Source: Micrasema longulum
Lineage: Eukaryota > Arthropoda > Insecta > Trichoptera > Brachycentridae
Direction: 5' to 3'
Assembly: GCA_022494885.1 (NCBI GenBank)
Contig: JAGVSM010003937.1
Coordinates: 62,001 to 126,000 of the forward strand
DNA length: 64,000 bases
Shown here: positions 42,545-53,147 of the stretch, in pieces
Layout: each line of letters starts with the position of its first letter
Numbering within the stretch: the stretch's first letter is position 1
Translations under genes and position numbers: made by a program
The notes under the pieces: generated by a model
The model's input: the letters and a program-made list of their open reading frames with translations, nothing else
Told to the model about the DNA's origin: nothing
The model's database searches: none

Positions 42545-42893
42545 ACTAAGTACAGCCCGATTCATTTAAAATCGGTAAGGCAAAAACGGCCAATTCGAAC
42601 GCCACATGTCCTATATGAAACGTAATATGTGAACGGTATCATATCAATGAAAAATAGTCCTTCAGAAAAAATGATCGAAATACTAATTTCCAAATAGAGG
42701 AATCTGCAAGCTTGTTTTAGTACTAAAAAACCTGACTTGGTTAACTGAACTTGGTGAACTTTTTTGTATGGAGAATAAGCTGAGGTAATCGGCTAGTTTC
42801 ATAGTTCACTGAGAACGGGCTGGGCGCTGGAGCTGGGGCGCAGCTAATAGACTTTTTTTGTAGAAAGATATTAACGGTGGTGGTGATTTATCT
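42545..42893 (-). repeat. Repeat X, uninterrupted copy
   Basis: The minus strand is collinear with 10163-10273 plus 10835-11106. It reads through gattacctcagcttattct without the MITE, so it serves as an unoccupied reference for the insertion at 10274-10834. Confidence 0.75.
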
Positions 42894-43244
42894 GCATCAA
42901 CTAAATAAGATGGAAATAAGCTGATCACTGTTACTATCAATAAAAATTATTGAATTTTAAACCTATATTATTTTGTTATTCATTTTATTAGGTAAACAAA
43001 CAGTATGTCCACAAATATTGACGATTTCTTTGTATATTAGAGTAGAACACTCATGCAAACACCAAATAAAAATTTCACTCTTAATACAATAATTTAAATT
43101 ATAGTTAATATAACAAATGTAAAAGATTAAAAATGAAAAATATGTATATTATTATAAAAATTAAATAAATATCGGCTACTCTCAATATTTCTACGATTTT
43201 TGACCTAAATTTGAAAACATTTTAGCTTAACTTATTTTAACAAT

Positions 43245-43772
43245 GTTTTGAGTTTGTCCAAATTTTTGTACACGAGGATTGGGTTGAACCCCCTAGGGAG
43301 CTGGTAATATTGACATATTACAACATACATGAAGAACATTTAATATAAGGTGTAGGCATCCACAGGGATTATTAAATGAATCTCACCCGCAACAATAAAG
43401 GTTTCAGCTCTTTAACTTCAAAAATGTCGACAGATGGAAAAGTCGAAAGAAATACAGATTTTCTAATTTTGGAACTTTTTGTTTACTATTTTTACTGTTC
43501 ATATGTATTTCATTGCTTTGTAATTATCCTTTATTTTTTATACTCTGTTTTACCTCTTATTTATATTGAAAAAAAAACATAAAAAAATAAATAAATATAT
43601 ATACTTTTTAAAAATATAGGCAGAATGATGAATGTTACACAGCGTGTAAAGTGGCCACTTTAACCAGCCAATGACAGGTCCTAAGCCCTATGCATGCCGA
43701 AACTTCTATATTATCTTCTGTAAAATGTTCTTCATGTCTGTTGTGATATGTTAGTATTAAGTTTTTTTTATG
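43245..43772 (+). mobile_element. MITE M1, head-to-head arrangement, split by a LINE tail
   Basis: 43249-43373 is a plus-strand M1 start (gagtttgtccaaatttttgt, cccctagggagctgg, aggcatccacaggg). At about 43374 the orientation flips, and inverted M1 sequence runs 43374-43440 and 43608-43772 (gcagaatgatgaatgttac, aaccagccaatgacaggtc, ttcttcatgtctgttg). The gap holds a LINE 3' tail. Confidence 0.75.
43455..43605 (+). mobile_element. LINE 3' UTR tail nested in MITE M1
   Basis: ttcatatgtatttcattgct, ttgtaattatcctttattt and tactctgttttacctc.tat match 54208-54328 over about 110 bases. It ends in AAATAAATAAAT. No coding remnant is present. Confidence 0.65.
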
Positions 43773-43794
43773 CAACTAGCCCATATCATTATTA

Positions 43795-44697
43795 CACTTT
43801 TATGTAAAGTAGATTGTGAAAAAATCATACCAAATGTTAGGTTTCCTCTTCCGTATAGGCAATCATGCGCGCACTCTTAGAACTCTTTACTTCACATTTG
43901 TTCGAAGTCAATTAGAATTCGCATCTCCCGCTTGGAGCCCTCAATACAAAAAATACATTAACCGAATTGAATCTATACAATCAAAATTTTTATCGTATTG
44001 CAATTTTAGACGGTTGACTCAGAATACAGGTCCAGATGAGTCTATAAACTTACCTAAACTCCAAACTCTCCAAACTCGAAGGAACATGGCTGATGCCATT
44101 TTTATGTATAAAACTTTGAATAACATGATAGATTGCCCTAAGATTCTGTCACTTATTAATTTTAGAGTCCCAGTAACGCAGACCAGAAACCAATCTCTTT
44201 TCAAAATTTCTAAATGTAAAACTAAATCTTTTCAAAATTCATTTGTAAATAGAACCTGCCATATGTGTAATCAAAAATTAAATTGTATTGATATTAATAA
44301 CATATCTTTAACTTCCTTTAAAAGTGAAATTTCCAAAATAATTCAAGTTATGATGTTGCGCCTTGAATCCGCAGCCTATATTATGCAGGTTATGTGCAGT
44401 TCTGTATGTGGGCACATAATAAATGAACACTGTATGGTCAACTATAGTTGTATTATTTATTGCAATGTGCAACTGTGTGACCAATATTCATTTACATTTC
44501 TAGTAATATTATAAGTTTTATATGATTAGTTATTTTATGTTATGTAGAATTTTTATGTGACAACATTTACAATAACAATATTATGTGGAAGCCTCTAATT
44601 GGACTTTATGATATGTATTTATGGTATAATTGATTCTTATAAATGTATAAATGTCTGTTGGCTTTCCAATGAAATAAAATAAAAATAAAATAAAATA
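43795..44697 (+). mobile_element. LINE-A, C-terminal part and 3' UTR
   Basis: The 232-codon frame from 43816 encodes the post-palm region of a LINE ORF2: LGFLFRIGNHARTLRTLY, FVRSQLEFASPAWSPQYKKY, INRIESIQSKFLSYCNF, LQTRRNMADAIFMYKTLNN, LINFRVPVTQTRNQSLF and SLTSFKSEISKII. Past about 44350 the frame runs into UTR. The UTR from 44421 is shared with 8245-8530 and ends in (AAATA)n. Palm and endonuclease are absent. The long intact frame and close UTR match suggest a younger family than most in this window. Confidence 0.88.
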
Positions 44698-44782
44698 AAA
44701 AAATAGAGCTTATTTGCGTAAAACCAGGCATTAAATATTTTTGCAGATGTTTTTTTTGTATCACAATTGCAAATTTTTACGG

Positions 44783-44835
44783 TGATCAGGCTTTAAGTCC
44801 TTTATCAATTAATTAATTATTGATAAGACCTGATC
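44783..44835. repeat. Palindromic segment
   Basis: gatcagg (44783) and cctgatc (44829-44835) flank an inner inverted pair, ttatcaattaa/ttaattattgataa. Together they make an imperfect hairpin of about 53 bases. It could be the core of a small foldback element. Confidence 0.55.
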
Positions 44836-45189
44836 GTGGCACTTGACTTGGCGCCTTTACTTGTTTACCGTTGAAAATATTACAAAACGCCACAAACAAA
44901 GATAAACCTTACAATTGTCTGTTATCAACACGTGTTATCTGCACTTACAAATTACTACTAGAACCTGTGGAGATGTTCTTTCTTCGTACTATCGGTCATG
45001 CACTCTAAGAACTTACTCCTAATCGCGGTGAGATCAAGATAATCAAATATTTATCGTAATATTGTTATAAAACGCGGAAGCGTAAAATGTCCCCGTTAAA
45101 TATTAAAATTACTTTATTTTATTTATCAGTCTTATCACCATGTTTTAAATTTGGGGAGGTATTTAAAGTAAAACACTATTGTTGCATAA
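44836..45189. other. Unassigned stretch
   Basis: Nothing supported was found. One short open frame, 45087-45290, ends in the LINE-R tail and is incidental. Confidence 0.35.
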
Positions 45190-45253
45190 AATTCTACTTC
45201 TCTCTGTGGATACCATACGCTCCAACTAGGGAGCGGACATGGAATGATAATAT
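45190..45253 (+). mobile_element. LINE-R extreme 3' end
   Basis: tctctgtggataccat then actagggagcggacatgg and aatgataat match the last 60 bases of LINE-R at 27995 and of the minus-strand copy at 55962. Everything upstream is lost. It is followed at once by LINE-J. Confidence 0.75.
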
Positions 45254-45620
45254 ATTCTCAACTCACTCTTTGATGCGCCTGAACTGCTGAGCTCAATAAA
45301 ATTAAATATCCCAACTAGAAACATCAGACAAAACATACTCTTTCATACCGATAACCATAGAATTAACTTTGGTTTTCATTCCCCTATGCCCAGAATTCTT
45401 TGGTCTGCAAACAAACATACTAGTCTTGATTTTTTTGATAACAAGCTGTCTTCTTTCAAACGATCACTGAATCTAATTCAATAAATAATTACCTCTCTCC
45501 CGCTTCCACTTCCACCAAGTCTACTATATACCATTGCGTCTTTCTACTTTCCTTTATAATAATTTTCTATGCATAAATATGTCATTAAAAAAGCCAATTG
45601 GGCGTATTTATAAATAAATG
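45254..45620 (+). mobile_element. LINE-J 3' end, copy 2
   Basis: It aligns throughout with 16512-16882 (ctcaactcactctttgatg, caactagaaac.tcagacaa, cttctttcaaacgatcactg, ttgggcgtat.tataaataa). Both copies begin at nearly the same position, so either truncation occurred at a preferred site or this is a short internally conserved unit. The frame is broken near residue 60. Confidence 0.85.
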
Positions 45621-45860
45621 TATATTCAAAATAATGATCAGCGACAGCATGCAGGCATTGTCGTCGTGAGTGAGTAATGATGGGTACATACAATTGATTT
45701 TTTCATTTTTATTTTTATTTTAAATTTATAAAAGTAAAAACGTACAAACATTTAATTTTTTGTTTTACAAATTCTATTCTTGTATTAATATAACTTTATT
45801 TATGACGCATTACGTTTACTTATTGTTAAGTATAAGTTTGAAATCATTTTTAGTCTAGTA

Positions 45861-45948
45861 CAGTGGTTGGCATACTGCAGCTCGCGAGCCACTTCAGTGC
45901 GGTTCACACAACCCAAGTTTCACTACTTGCTTATTTGGTCAACGGGTC
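45861..45948 (+). mobile_element. hAT terminal fragment
   Basis: cagtggttggcatactgcag followed by ctcgcgagccac has the CAGTGGTT start and layout of hAT-superfamily termini. The element is cut after about 88 bases by a LINE tail. No second terminus was found. Confidence 0.5.
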
Positions 45949-46625
45949 CTAATTTATTTATTTATTTATTTTATATATACGGCCTAAGCCAATTACAACA
46001 GTTACATGAAGAAACATAAATGCAAGAAACTGAACAAAAAGAACATAACACTATTTAGCAAAATATTAAAAAAAACGAAAGATCAAAAACTTTGAGCTAA
46101 ACCATGCCAATCCAACTTCATCCCACACTGTTTAGTCGCGAAGAGATCTACAAAAAGCCGGAAGATCTATCTCAAAAAATTCTAAGTCGTGTGATGAATC
46201 GACTAATCTACACATTCTGGACATTGGGGCATAAAAACCAAAGTTGCTCTTAGAAGATTTTATAAATAGCAGATTTTGACTTCTGGTGACACGGTTGGGA
46301 ACATGAAAAGAAATTGATTGCAACAGAGATGGGACATCACTTAAAGCATTAAGTATTTTGAAAATGCATATAAGGTCCATCTCAGTTCTACGTCTCTCAA
46401 ATTAAGACAGATTAAGAGATTGCTCTATTTCAAAATAAGAATAATTACCCCTTTGTAATCCGAGCAACCATGCCACTTTTCTTAAAAAACGGTGTTGGAC
46501 AGACTTGATATGGTCAATATGAGTCCTGTAGAATGGAGACCAAATAGGAGAAGCGTATTCTAAATGGGGTCGAACTAGTGAGCAATAAAGAGTTTTGAGA
46601 GGAGAACTTTTAGGATTATTGCCAC
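45949..46625 (-). mobile_element. LINE-B-like, longer copy
   Basis: The minus strand encodes TLYCSLVRPHLEYASPIWSP, FYRTHIDHIKSVQHRFLRK, VAWLLGLQRGNYSYFEIEQS, then after a stop RRRTEMDLICIFKILNALSD, FHVPNRVTRSQNLLFI and SKSNFGFYAPMSRMCRLVDS. It ends in aaataaataaataaatt at the left. It is a subfamily relative of the LINE-B at 9198 and 26221 that extends further upstream. It is 5'-truncated where the Helitron-like element begins. Confidence 0.8.
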
Positions 46626-46654
46626 TGAAAGGTCAAACTTGTGGCAAAATATAT

Positions 46655-47229
46655 TGCAAACGCTGTCATTACGATGGGCTGAATAACTACTGGACCGATT
46701 TACGTGCGGTTTTCCGATAAATGTGCATATTTGCCACGAGAAAGTTTATAAAATCACCAATTTATTTAGTACAAAAAAAGTTAGGAGCGAAAATGTTTTT
46801 CTATCTATTACCAGGGTTGCGTCAAGAATGCATTTAAAAAAATGATGAAGATGTTATTTTTTAGTGCATCAAAAAATGTTTGTTTTTTAATGTTTAAATA
46901 GATCCCAATCAGATTATTTCCTTGAATTCCTTATTATTTCTACCCGATTATTTCTTTTTACTGGATTTTTCGTAATATTAAAATAGTATCAATTGACATT
47001 CGATACATTTTTGAGAATCGCATTCATGAATAAAGTTCTCCCCTGTTGGTGAGAATAGCCGAGTTTGACACTTGCGAAAAGAATTCTTTATTTGAAAATA
47101 AATTATTTTGTGTTTTTGAATTAAATTATAAACAAGTACCTTGGTACCTACTTATCAATTTAAAAAAAATCCAACGTAATAGCAGGCAAGCCAACATTCG
47201 GGCAGGACAACGTATGCCGGATCCGCTAG
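46655..47229 (+). mobile_element. Helitron-like element, uninterrupted copy
   Basis: It matches both halves of 8971-10155: gatttacgtgcggttttccg, gttaggagcgaaaatg, gatcccaatcagatta, cctgttggtgagaa, acaagtacc.tggtacctac and cgggcaggacaacgt. It ends in CTAG at 47226-47229. The typical Helitron TC start is not clear at its left edge. An open frame in it is incidental. Confidence 0.65.
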
Positions 47230-47306
47230 TTTAATATATACATATAAATACGAGTATGTACTCAAATCTAGCAATAGCAAAATTGTTGCAAAGGATTGTT
47301 GATATA

Positions 47307-47343
47307 ACGTTGTTGTTGCATAAATTTACCACAACAACAACGT
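47307..47343. repeat. 12-bp perfect-stem hairpin
   Basis: acgttgttgttg (47307-47318) and caacaacaacgt (47332-47343) surround a 13-base loop. Flanking atat/atat extends the symmetry with one mismatch. It lies between the Helitron-like and M1 elements. Confidence 0.8.
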
Positions 47344-47344
47344 C

Positions 47345-48337
47345 ATATGAACAATGTTTTGAGTTTGTCCAAATTTTTGTAGACAAGGACTGAATTCAAC
47401 TCCCTAGAGAGCTGTTAATACTAACATATTTTTTAATTTTTTTTTAAAACCTTTATAAGCATAAAAAACAAAACATACAGTAAAAAAATAGAACACTTAA
47501 GGTTGAACTTGCCAAAAAGAGTGAGGCTCTTGTGTTTGGCAAGTTTACAAAATTTGAAAAAAAAAAAAAAAAAAACCAAACAAATAAATAAATAAATAAA
47601 ATATTCAACAATTGTAAAAATTGAGAAAACTGAACACTAGTAAGAAATAAATAAAAAAAATAAAAACACAAAACGTATAAATTGATATACACAGGCACAT
47701 ATTATACATACATCTTCATTTTCAAAATACGGATAATGTTAATTATGTCAGGAAGCTTTTCTTTAATTTATTCTTAAATTTTCCGTAATTTATTTCTTGA
47801 CGTCGATTTTGTGGTAAATTATTGAAAAGCTTCCATCCTATGTAAGTATAATGATATTTGGCCGTGGTAGTTTTAATTCTCTGTAGAGCGAGGCATCCTG
47901 TTCTTAACCTTCCCGTAATACGGTCCGATGGGAGGCTCTCCTTATGCACCTGGAGCATGTAACACTTTCCGTAGATATCTTCCACTCTTAAAACACACAT
48001 GAAGAACATTTACAACATTACAATAGACATGAAAATTTTACAGAAGGGAATATAGAAGTCTAGGCATCCACATGGCTTATGACATGTCATTAGCTGGTTT
48101 AAGTGGCCACTTTACAATGTGTAACATTCACAATTCTGCCTTTATTAAAACATCTGTATTTTTAAGACTCTTCCATCCGTTGACGTTTGTGAAGTTAAAG
48201 AGCAGAAACCCTTATTGTTGCGGGTGAGATTGATTTGATTGAATTATTTCACCTACATACAAGGCAACGCCTGAAAATATTTTTTAATTTTTATATTTCT
48301 TTGGACCAAGTTGATTCATTAAGAATGTTTTGAGTTC
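47345..48337 (+). mobile_element. MITE M1, split by a LINE
   Basis: The left part, 47345-47426, is the terminal segment (gagtttgtccaaatttttgt, ctccctagagagctgttaa). The right part, 48013-48337, holds the rest of the unit and ends at a second tgttttgagtt. The two are continuous in other copies. The aacat at both junctions is a possible short target duplication. Confidence 0.8.
47427..48012 (-). mobile_element. LINE-F, C-terminus and 3' UTR, nested in MITE M1
   Basis: The minus-strand frame 48009-47743 encodes LRVEDIYGKCYMLQVHKESL, RITGRLRTGCLALQRIK, TTTAKYHYTYIGWKLFNNLP and FKNKLKKSFLT-stop, a LINE ORF2 end. The UTR holds a hairpin with arms aacttgccaaa/tttggcaagtt at 47507-47545. The poly-T at the left is the 3' tail. 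Its UTR recurs at 63355-63490. Confidence 0.8.
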
Positions 48338-48439
48338 AAAACAAAAACAGCGTCGTTGTCATATTTAAAAATATTGCGAAAAATATATGCAACATGATGG
48401 CATATAAAAAATACATACGTTTATTATTCATTTCATAGA

Positions 48440-49160
48440 AAGCTGTGCCATTTATTCTGCTCTCTTAGAGACAGTCTGAATATTGAGACTGTCAGAAGTG
48501 TGTACTTTGCTCTGTTTCAATCTACGGCAACCATAGAGTATCTGGCTGGGGGGGTTGTGCGGCATCCATTTTCACGCCGCTCATAATTTCACAGAAATTA
48601 TTATTGAGAATAATGTTCCGGCGCCTTCCAACATACCCGTCAGAACAGCTGTTCCAATACATGAAGGTGCTGTATATGAGACAACTGTACCTAAAAGAAA
48701 CACTTACTTCTGGTCAAACAATAAGGAGAGGTCTCAGCAAAATGTCCGTACGAGGTTTTTCCAGAGCATGAATTATGTCATACCTAAAACGACTTTTGCT
48801 CAGAGACATCTCTCATTTATCGCACCGAGAGTGTTCAATATTTTGGAAGAACGTATTAAGCTCTCAGGGACAAAAAATATTTTCAAGAAAGGAGTTAAGG
48901 ACTGGATTTACCTTAGTGGGAGGGATTTGAGTAGGAAACTCCTTGATGATTTTCCGATTGCTTGAGTTTGCTGTTTACCATATATATGTATTTAAAACAT
49001 ATTTTTTGTAGCTATTTTATGTTTCTAATCTCATATTTATGGTAATATATTCTTGTGTCTGTGTCATATAATTGCTCGTCCCATCTCAACACAGGATTTT
49101 TAGTCCCATAGAGTTAGGACTTATTGTCTCAAATAATGTATGTAAATAAATAAATAAAAT
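48440..49160 (+). mobile_element. LINE relic, post-RT region and 3' UTR
   Basis: One frame encodes YFALFQSTATYG-SGWGG and KLLLRIMFRRLPTYPSEQLF. Another frame then encodes MNYVIPKTTFAQRHLSFIAP, RVFNILEERIKLSGTKNIF and KKGVKDWIYL, ending DFPIA-stop at 48965. At least one frameshift separates them. The UTR ends tgtaaataaataaataaaa at about 49160. The YFAL block is shared with the LINE at 33225. Confidence 0.8.
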
Positions 49161-49638
49161 TCAAATTACAAACATTTTAAATGAGCATGTAATTTGCTTT
49201 TTTGTTTGAGATAGTACAAAAAATATGCATATCATTGTTCTAGTAAACGTCAAACGTATTTAACTTATGGATATTGAGGAAGACTCTTAACATCATTTAT
49301 AGATTAATTAATGTATGCGATTTTTTATACAGATATTTCATCCGTTACAAACTCGTACACACATGAAATAAACTGAATATTTATTGCCAGATGTTTTATC
49401 TGCTAATTTATGCATCGCGAATATTTGGCATGTGTTGCCAGGGTGCTGTATGATATTTGTGAGATCTTAAGAGGATGCGCGGTCTGACTTTCAGCATACA
49501 AACGCATTCTCGTATTTTCTACCTGAATTATGGCTCTAGAGCAATAATTTATATACACACTGTAGATACTAAATACCAACCTATATTAGCGTTTATATAA
49601 GTATTGTATTTTTAATAAGTTATTACACGCGGGTAAAA
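49161..49638. repeat. Repeat W and flanking unassigned DNA
   Basis: 49525-49590 (attatggctctagagcaat, cacactgtagatactaaat) matches 32850-32925. The rest shows no supported feature. Confidence 0.35.
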
Positions 49639-49639
49639 G

Positions 49640-50272
49640 TTTTGCCAGTTGATGCCGCCCGTCAATTAATAAATGCGTTTGTAGTGTCTAGAGTCGATTA
49701 TTGTAATGGTATCTACGCAGGTCTACCAATGAATAAAATAACTCGCCTACAGTCTGTATTAAATGTCGCAGCGAACCTTACTTTTGAAATCTCTAAATTC
49801 AGTCATATCACTCCACTACTTCGGGAATTACTAGCTACGTTTTCCACAGAGAGTGGAATACAAACTCTGTTGGCTTATGTATAAGTCACTGCACAATTCT
49901 GCTCCAGAATATCTAAGGGAACTCTGCATTCCAGATGAATTAGCTGACAGACGTCTTACGCTTAGATAAGCTACATCTACATCGAAAGGAAAATTTATTA
50001 TAACTCTATGCAAACAGCACACTGAATTCGGCTTACGCGCATATGCGGTCGTAGGTCCTATGGCACGGAATGCTTTCCCAGCAGAGGTCCAAAACTGTAA
50101 GAGTGAAGTGATGTTTTGAAAGAAACTTAAAACCCACTTGTTCTCTAAATCATTGTTTTTCTTAAATTAAAAAAAAAAAAAAAATGATATCTTTACATAA
50201 TCACTTTGTGAAGCGCCCTTGAGGTATTATATTACGAAAATGGCGCTATATAAGTTAACCATAAAAATAATA
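49640..50272 (+). mobile_element. L2/CR1-like LINE, C-terminus and 3' end
   Basis: Frames encode ARQLINAFVVSRVDYCNGIY, AGLPMNKITRLQSVLNVAA, HITPLLRE, then in another register YKLCWLMYKSLHNSAPEYLR and ELCIPDELADRRLTLR, then FGLRAYAVVGPMARNAFP and KKLKTHLFSK. The VDYCN...L....RLQ.V.N.AA and Y.L..LMYK.LH..AP.YL blocks are characteristic of L2/CR1-type LINEs. The 3' end ggcgctatataagtt...aataata is also of that style. The frame is broken. Confidence 0.8.
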
Positions 50273-50535
50273 CTAGCTTTTACCCGCGGCTTCGCTCACG
50301 TGGTATTAGGGAGAAATAAAATTAGTTAGGTGATTAATTAGTTTTGTCGTTTTTTCGGGATGGAAAGTAGCTTGTATCGAATGCCGGTCCTCCAACTATC
50401 ATTATGAGATCTATGTTGCAATAGACTAACGATCCGTTTGTCTATGGCGACCTAACGTCGTTTTTCTGTTCAAAAAACCAAGATCCTACTACAAAACGAA
50501 AACAAAAAGTAAACCAAACTTGCCATAGACAAAAC
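50273..50535 (+). repeat. Interspersed repeat with tacccgcggcttcgc start
   Basis: It starts ctagcttttacccgcggc then ttcgctcacgtgg, followed by gggatggaaagtagctt. From memory this matches a repeat common in many insect genomes. An inverted pair, gtttgtctatggc (about 50437) and gccatagacaaaac (about 50522), lies near its end. There is no second copy in the window. Confidence 0.4.
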
Positions 50536-50554
50536 AAATGAATAACAGATATTT

Positions 50555-50793
50555 AAATATTTTTTCGAGTTTGTCCAAATTTCTGTAGACTTAGACTGGA
50601 TTCAACCCCCTAGGGAGCTGTTAATATTAACATATTACAACAGACATGAAGAACACTTTACAGAAGGGAATAAATAAATCTAGGTATCTACATGCCTTAT
50701 TATCTGTCATTGACTGGTTTAAGCGGCCACTTTGCACACTGTGTAACATTCAACATTCTGCCTATAATTGAACATCTATATTTCTTCGACTTG
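50555..50793 (+). mobile_element. MITE M1, cut by Helitron-like element
   Basis: The terminus cgagtttgtccaaatttctg is followed by ccccctagggagctgttaa, tgactggtttaagcggcc and cattctgcctataattgaac. It stops at about 50793 where Helitron-like sequence starts, and the right half of the unit is not found nearby. Confidence 0.75.
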
Positions 50794-50984
50794 AATCTGA
50801 TATATAAAAGGTGATGTTCGTATTATATGTGTCTCGATAGACTGTATAACTACTGGACCGATTTACTTGCGATTTTTAGCGACATGTAGATCTTTGGCAT
50901 GAGCATATTTATAGCTCTTAAAATTTTCAATTTAATAAGTAGAAAAAAGTAAGGAGCGTTAGTGAATTTTTCATCGTTTACAAA
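50794..50984 (+). mobile_element. Helitron-like 5' fragment
   Basis: tctgatatataaaaggtgat, ggaccgatttacttgcg, catgtagatctttggc and agtaaggagcgttagtg match the left part of 8971-10155. It starts TC and is cut at about 50984 by a SINE-2 tail. Confidence 0.65.
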
Positions 50985-51033
50985 AATACTGTAATACACC
51001 ACTCCAATTAGGTTTCCTGGCCTGTTGTGGTTT
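50985..51033 (+). repeat. SINE-2 tail fragment
   Basis: tgtaatacaccactccaatt then ggtttcctggcctgttgtgg matches the SINE-2 body end. The head is absent. Confidence 0.6.
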
Positions 51034-51067
51034 TAAAATAATCATCATTAAGCTGTCTTTTTTTAAA

Positions 51068-51165
51068 TCGGTCCCATGGCTGGGTGTCACCGATTCACGT
51101 ATCAGAGGTCCGAGGTTCGAACTCCGCTCTACGACAACTTGATTCCCGTTTTCTAAAATAGAAAT
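51068..51165 (+). mobile_element. SINE-3 copy, diverged
   Basis: cggtcccatggctgggtgtc, then cacgtatcagaggtccgagg, then the B box ggttcgaactccg and acaacttgattcccgttttc. The tail is missing. Confidence 0.6.
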
Positions 51166-51362
51166 ATCGGGGTTAATCAGAAAATCAAAAATGTTTATAT
51201 TTATTTATTTATTAAAATCTATCTATGGATTATTATACACCTTTGCAGTGGTAAAATCATGTCTCAAAACCGGAAGGTGATATTATTTTAGTCTGGTAAA
51301 TTGAAAGGTATTTTCGAATTCAGACAGAATAATCAAAACTACGTTAACAAAGGTTTAATCTC

Positions 51363-51450
51363 TTTTCATCATCATCATTCTCTTTCTGCACCCAATGGTG
51401 CATAGGGCACTGCATTAGTACACCAATCACAGTAGCGTATCTTGATAAAA
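51363..51450 (-). repeat. SINE-4 tail copy
   Basis: In plus orientation it reads catcatcattctctttctgc, acccaatggtgcataggg and cactgcattagtacacc, the reverse complement of the SINE-4 tail, then ccaatcacagtagcg. Confidence 0.65.
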
Positions 51451-51464
51451 AAATTTGGCATATG

Positions 51465-51610
51465 AAGGTAAGATGAGCTCTTTTACTTCATAAAAGTCAC
51501 CAGATGGAAGAAAAAGGAAGTGTGCATTTTAAAATATTGCAGAATAGTTCAAGTTACACAGGGTGCAAACTGGTAACTTGAGCAAGCCAATGACAGGTCA
51601 AAATTATTCA
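51465..51610 (-). repeat. MITE M-family fragment, decayed
   Basis: ctcttttacttcataaaagt, caccagatggaag, aagttacacagggtgcaaac and aagccaatgacaggtca are inverted M landmarks. Both ends are missing. Confidence 0.6.
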
Positions 51611-52497
51611 TTCTCAAAATTGCCTTCCTGCTAAAATAAACTTAATTTTAAATTTGTTTTTGTGAAGTTTGAATATTCTATTTCTTTTAATTAGATGTAA
51701 AGTTCACTGTGTGTATTAGATATTTGAATGAGTTCTTTGATTTAATATAAAAACGTTGTATTTATGCAAATTAATTGTTGCGTACCTATTTTATAATATG
51801 CAGATGATAAATGTCCAATTTTTTGTACAGGCAATTATGTTTAAAGTAATCTATGTGTGTACAAGATTGATTTACGTAGTAACATAACTGCCATATTATA
51901 CCTAGACATATTTCAAAAGATTTATGATATAAAAAAATGAATAACAATATTGTAGGCGTTTAATAGTTGGTTTAAACGGGTAAATCAAATATTTGTGAAC
52001 GATTATGCCAAAAAATGAAAAATCATGAATTTTTTATTTTCAAAAATAAAAAAACAAATTTTCACATTAACCCATTTGGTTCCAATGTTCCTGTTTTGGA
52101 CATATCACTATTTACACAGTAAATATCCGACAGTAATACAATACCTTAACATTAGGTTAAGAACGGTTAAACAATTTATGATATGAATATTGATAGATGT
52201 ATAAAACTAGGAAAACCGATAAAGACATATTTAAATGTAAAGGAAGCGAAGTCTGTATGCGAATACGTAGTGATGTAGCATTTTATCGTCTCTGCCCTCC
52301 GACATGGGGAAAGTGCGTGACGGTTGATTTGTTTTGAATATTAATTAACACCCTTGTTTTGTGACGGTGCCCAAAAATATATGATTAATTTTTTAAATGC
52401 TGACCACTCCGCTCAGAGAAGCCGAAAATTCAAAAGAAAGCTGGAAAACTTTCTTTTTCTGTTCCAGAAAATTTACAACGACCTTTTAAGACCTGTA
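51611..52497. other. Unassigned AT-rich region
   Basis: No supported feature was found. Bases 52250-52330 are somewhat GC-richer (ctctgccctccgacatggg), with no frame or second copy. Confidence 0.35.
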
Positions 52498-52670
52498 ACG
52501 GCCCTCGTGATGTAGTAGTCAAGACGCCTGACTCCACACACAGAAGGTTCCGGGTTCAATTCCCGGTGAGAAAAAAAAAGATTTTTTCTCAAGCCTTGGA
52601 GTTTCGTAATGTAGTTCACCACTGTAATTGGGCCTCCTGGCTTGTTGTGGTGCAAAAGAAAAAAAAAATG
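52498..52670 (+). mobile_element. SINE-2 copy
   Basis: acggccctcgtgatgtagta, gtcaagacgcctgactcc, the B box gggttcaattcccgg, the body caagccttggagtttcg and caccactgtaattgggcc, and tcctggcttgttgtgg before an A-rich end. Frames on the other strand are incidental. Confidence 0.85.
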
Positions 52671-52736
52671 AAATAAGCATATCAAAATTACAAACTTTAA
52701 AGATTCTGAGAGAGAAGATAATATTATCATTTAATC

Positions 52737-53139
52737 CAGCGGCTCTTAACCTTTTGACTGGCGACCAAAAATACAAATAAATTTGAAGCCCGTGACCCTG
52801 AATGTTTCATCTTATTTTCCAGTGAAAATAAAATCTTTAAAGTAATTATAGATTATAAAAAGTCAATGATAAATTAGAATTGATTTTTTTTTTCCTTTAC
52901 GACTTTATTGAAAGCAAACAAACCAGGATTACAATATTATGCTTTGTGTTTATGCTAGTACCTAATGAGATAAAATTAGTGGTGTAACATCGATCTACCT
53001 ATTGATCAAAATTAAAAATATTCGATATTAAAAATTATTTAAAATCCTATATTTTATCACTTTTTTGGGATTTCCCGCGACCAATCTCAAAACGCCTCGC
53101 GACCAAATTTGGGTCGCTACCCGAGGTTAAGAAACGCTG
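52737..53139. mobile_element. hAT-superfamily MITE
   Basis: The element is 403 bases. Its left end is cagcggctcttaacctttt, and the reverse complement of its right end is cagcgtttcttaacctcggg, so the terminal inverted repeats share CAGCG..TCTTAACCT. An exact 8-bp target duplication, atttaatc, flanks it (52729-52736 and 53140-53147). Length, ends and 8-bp duplication are those of non-autonomous hAT elements. No transposase is encoded. The intact duplication suggests modest age. Confidence 0.93.
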
Positions 53140-53147
53140 ATTTAATC

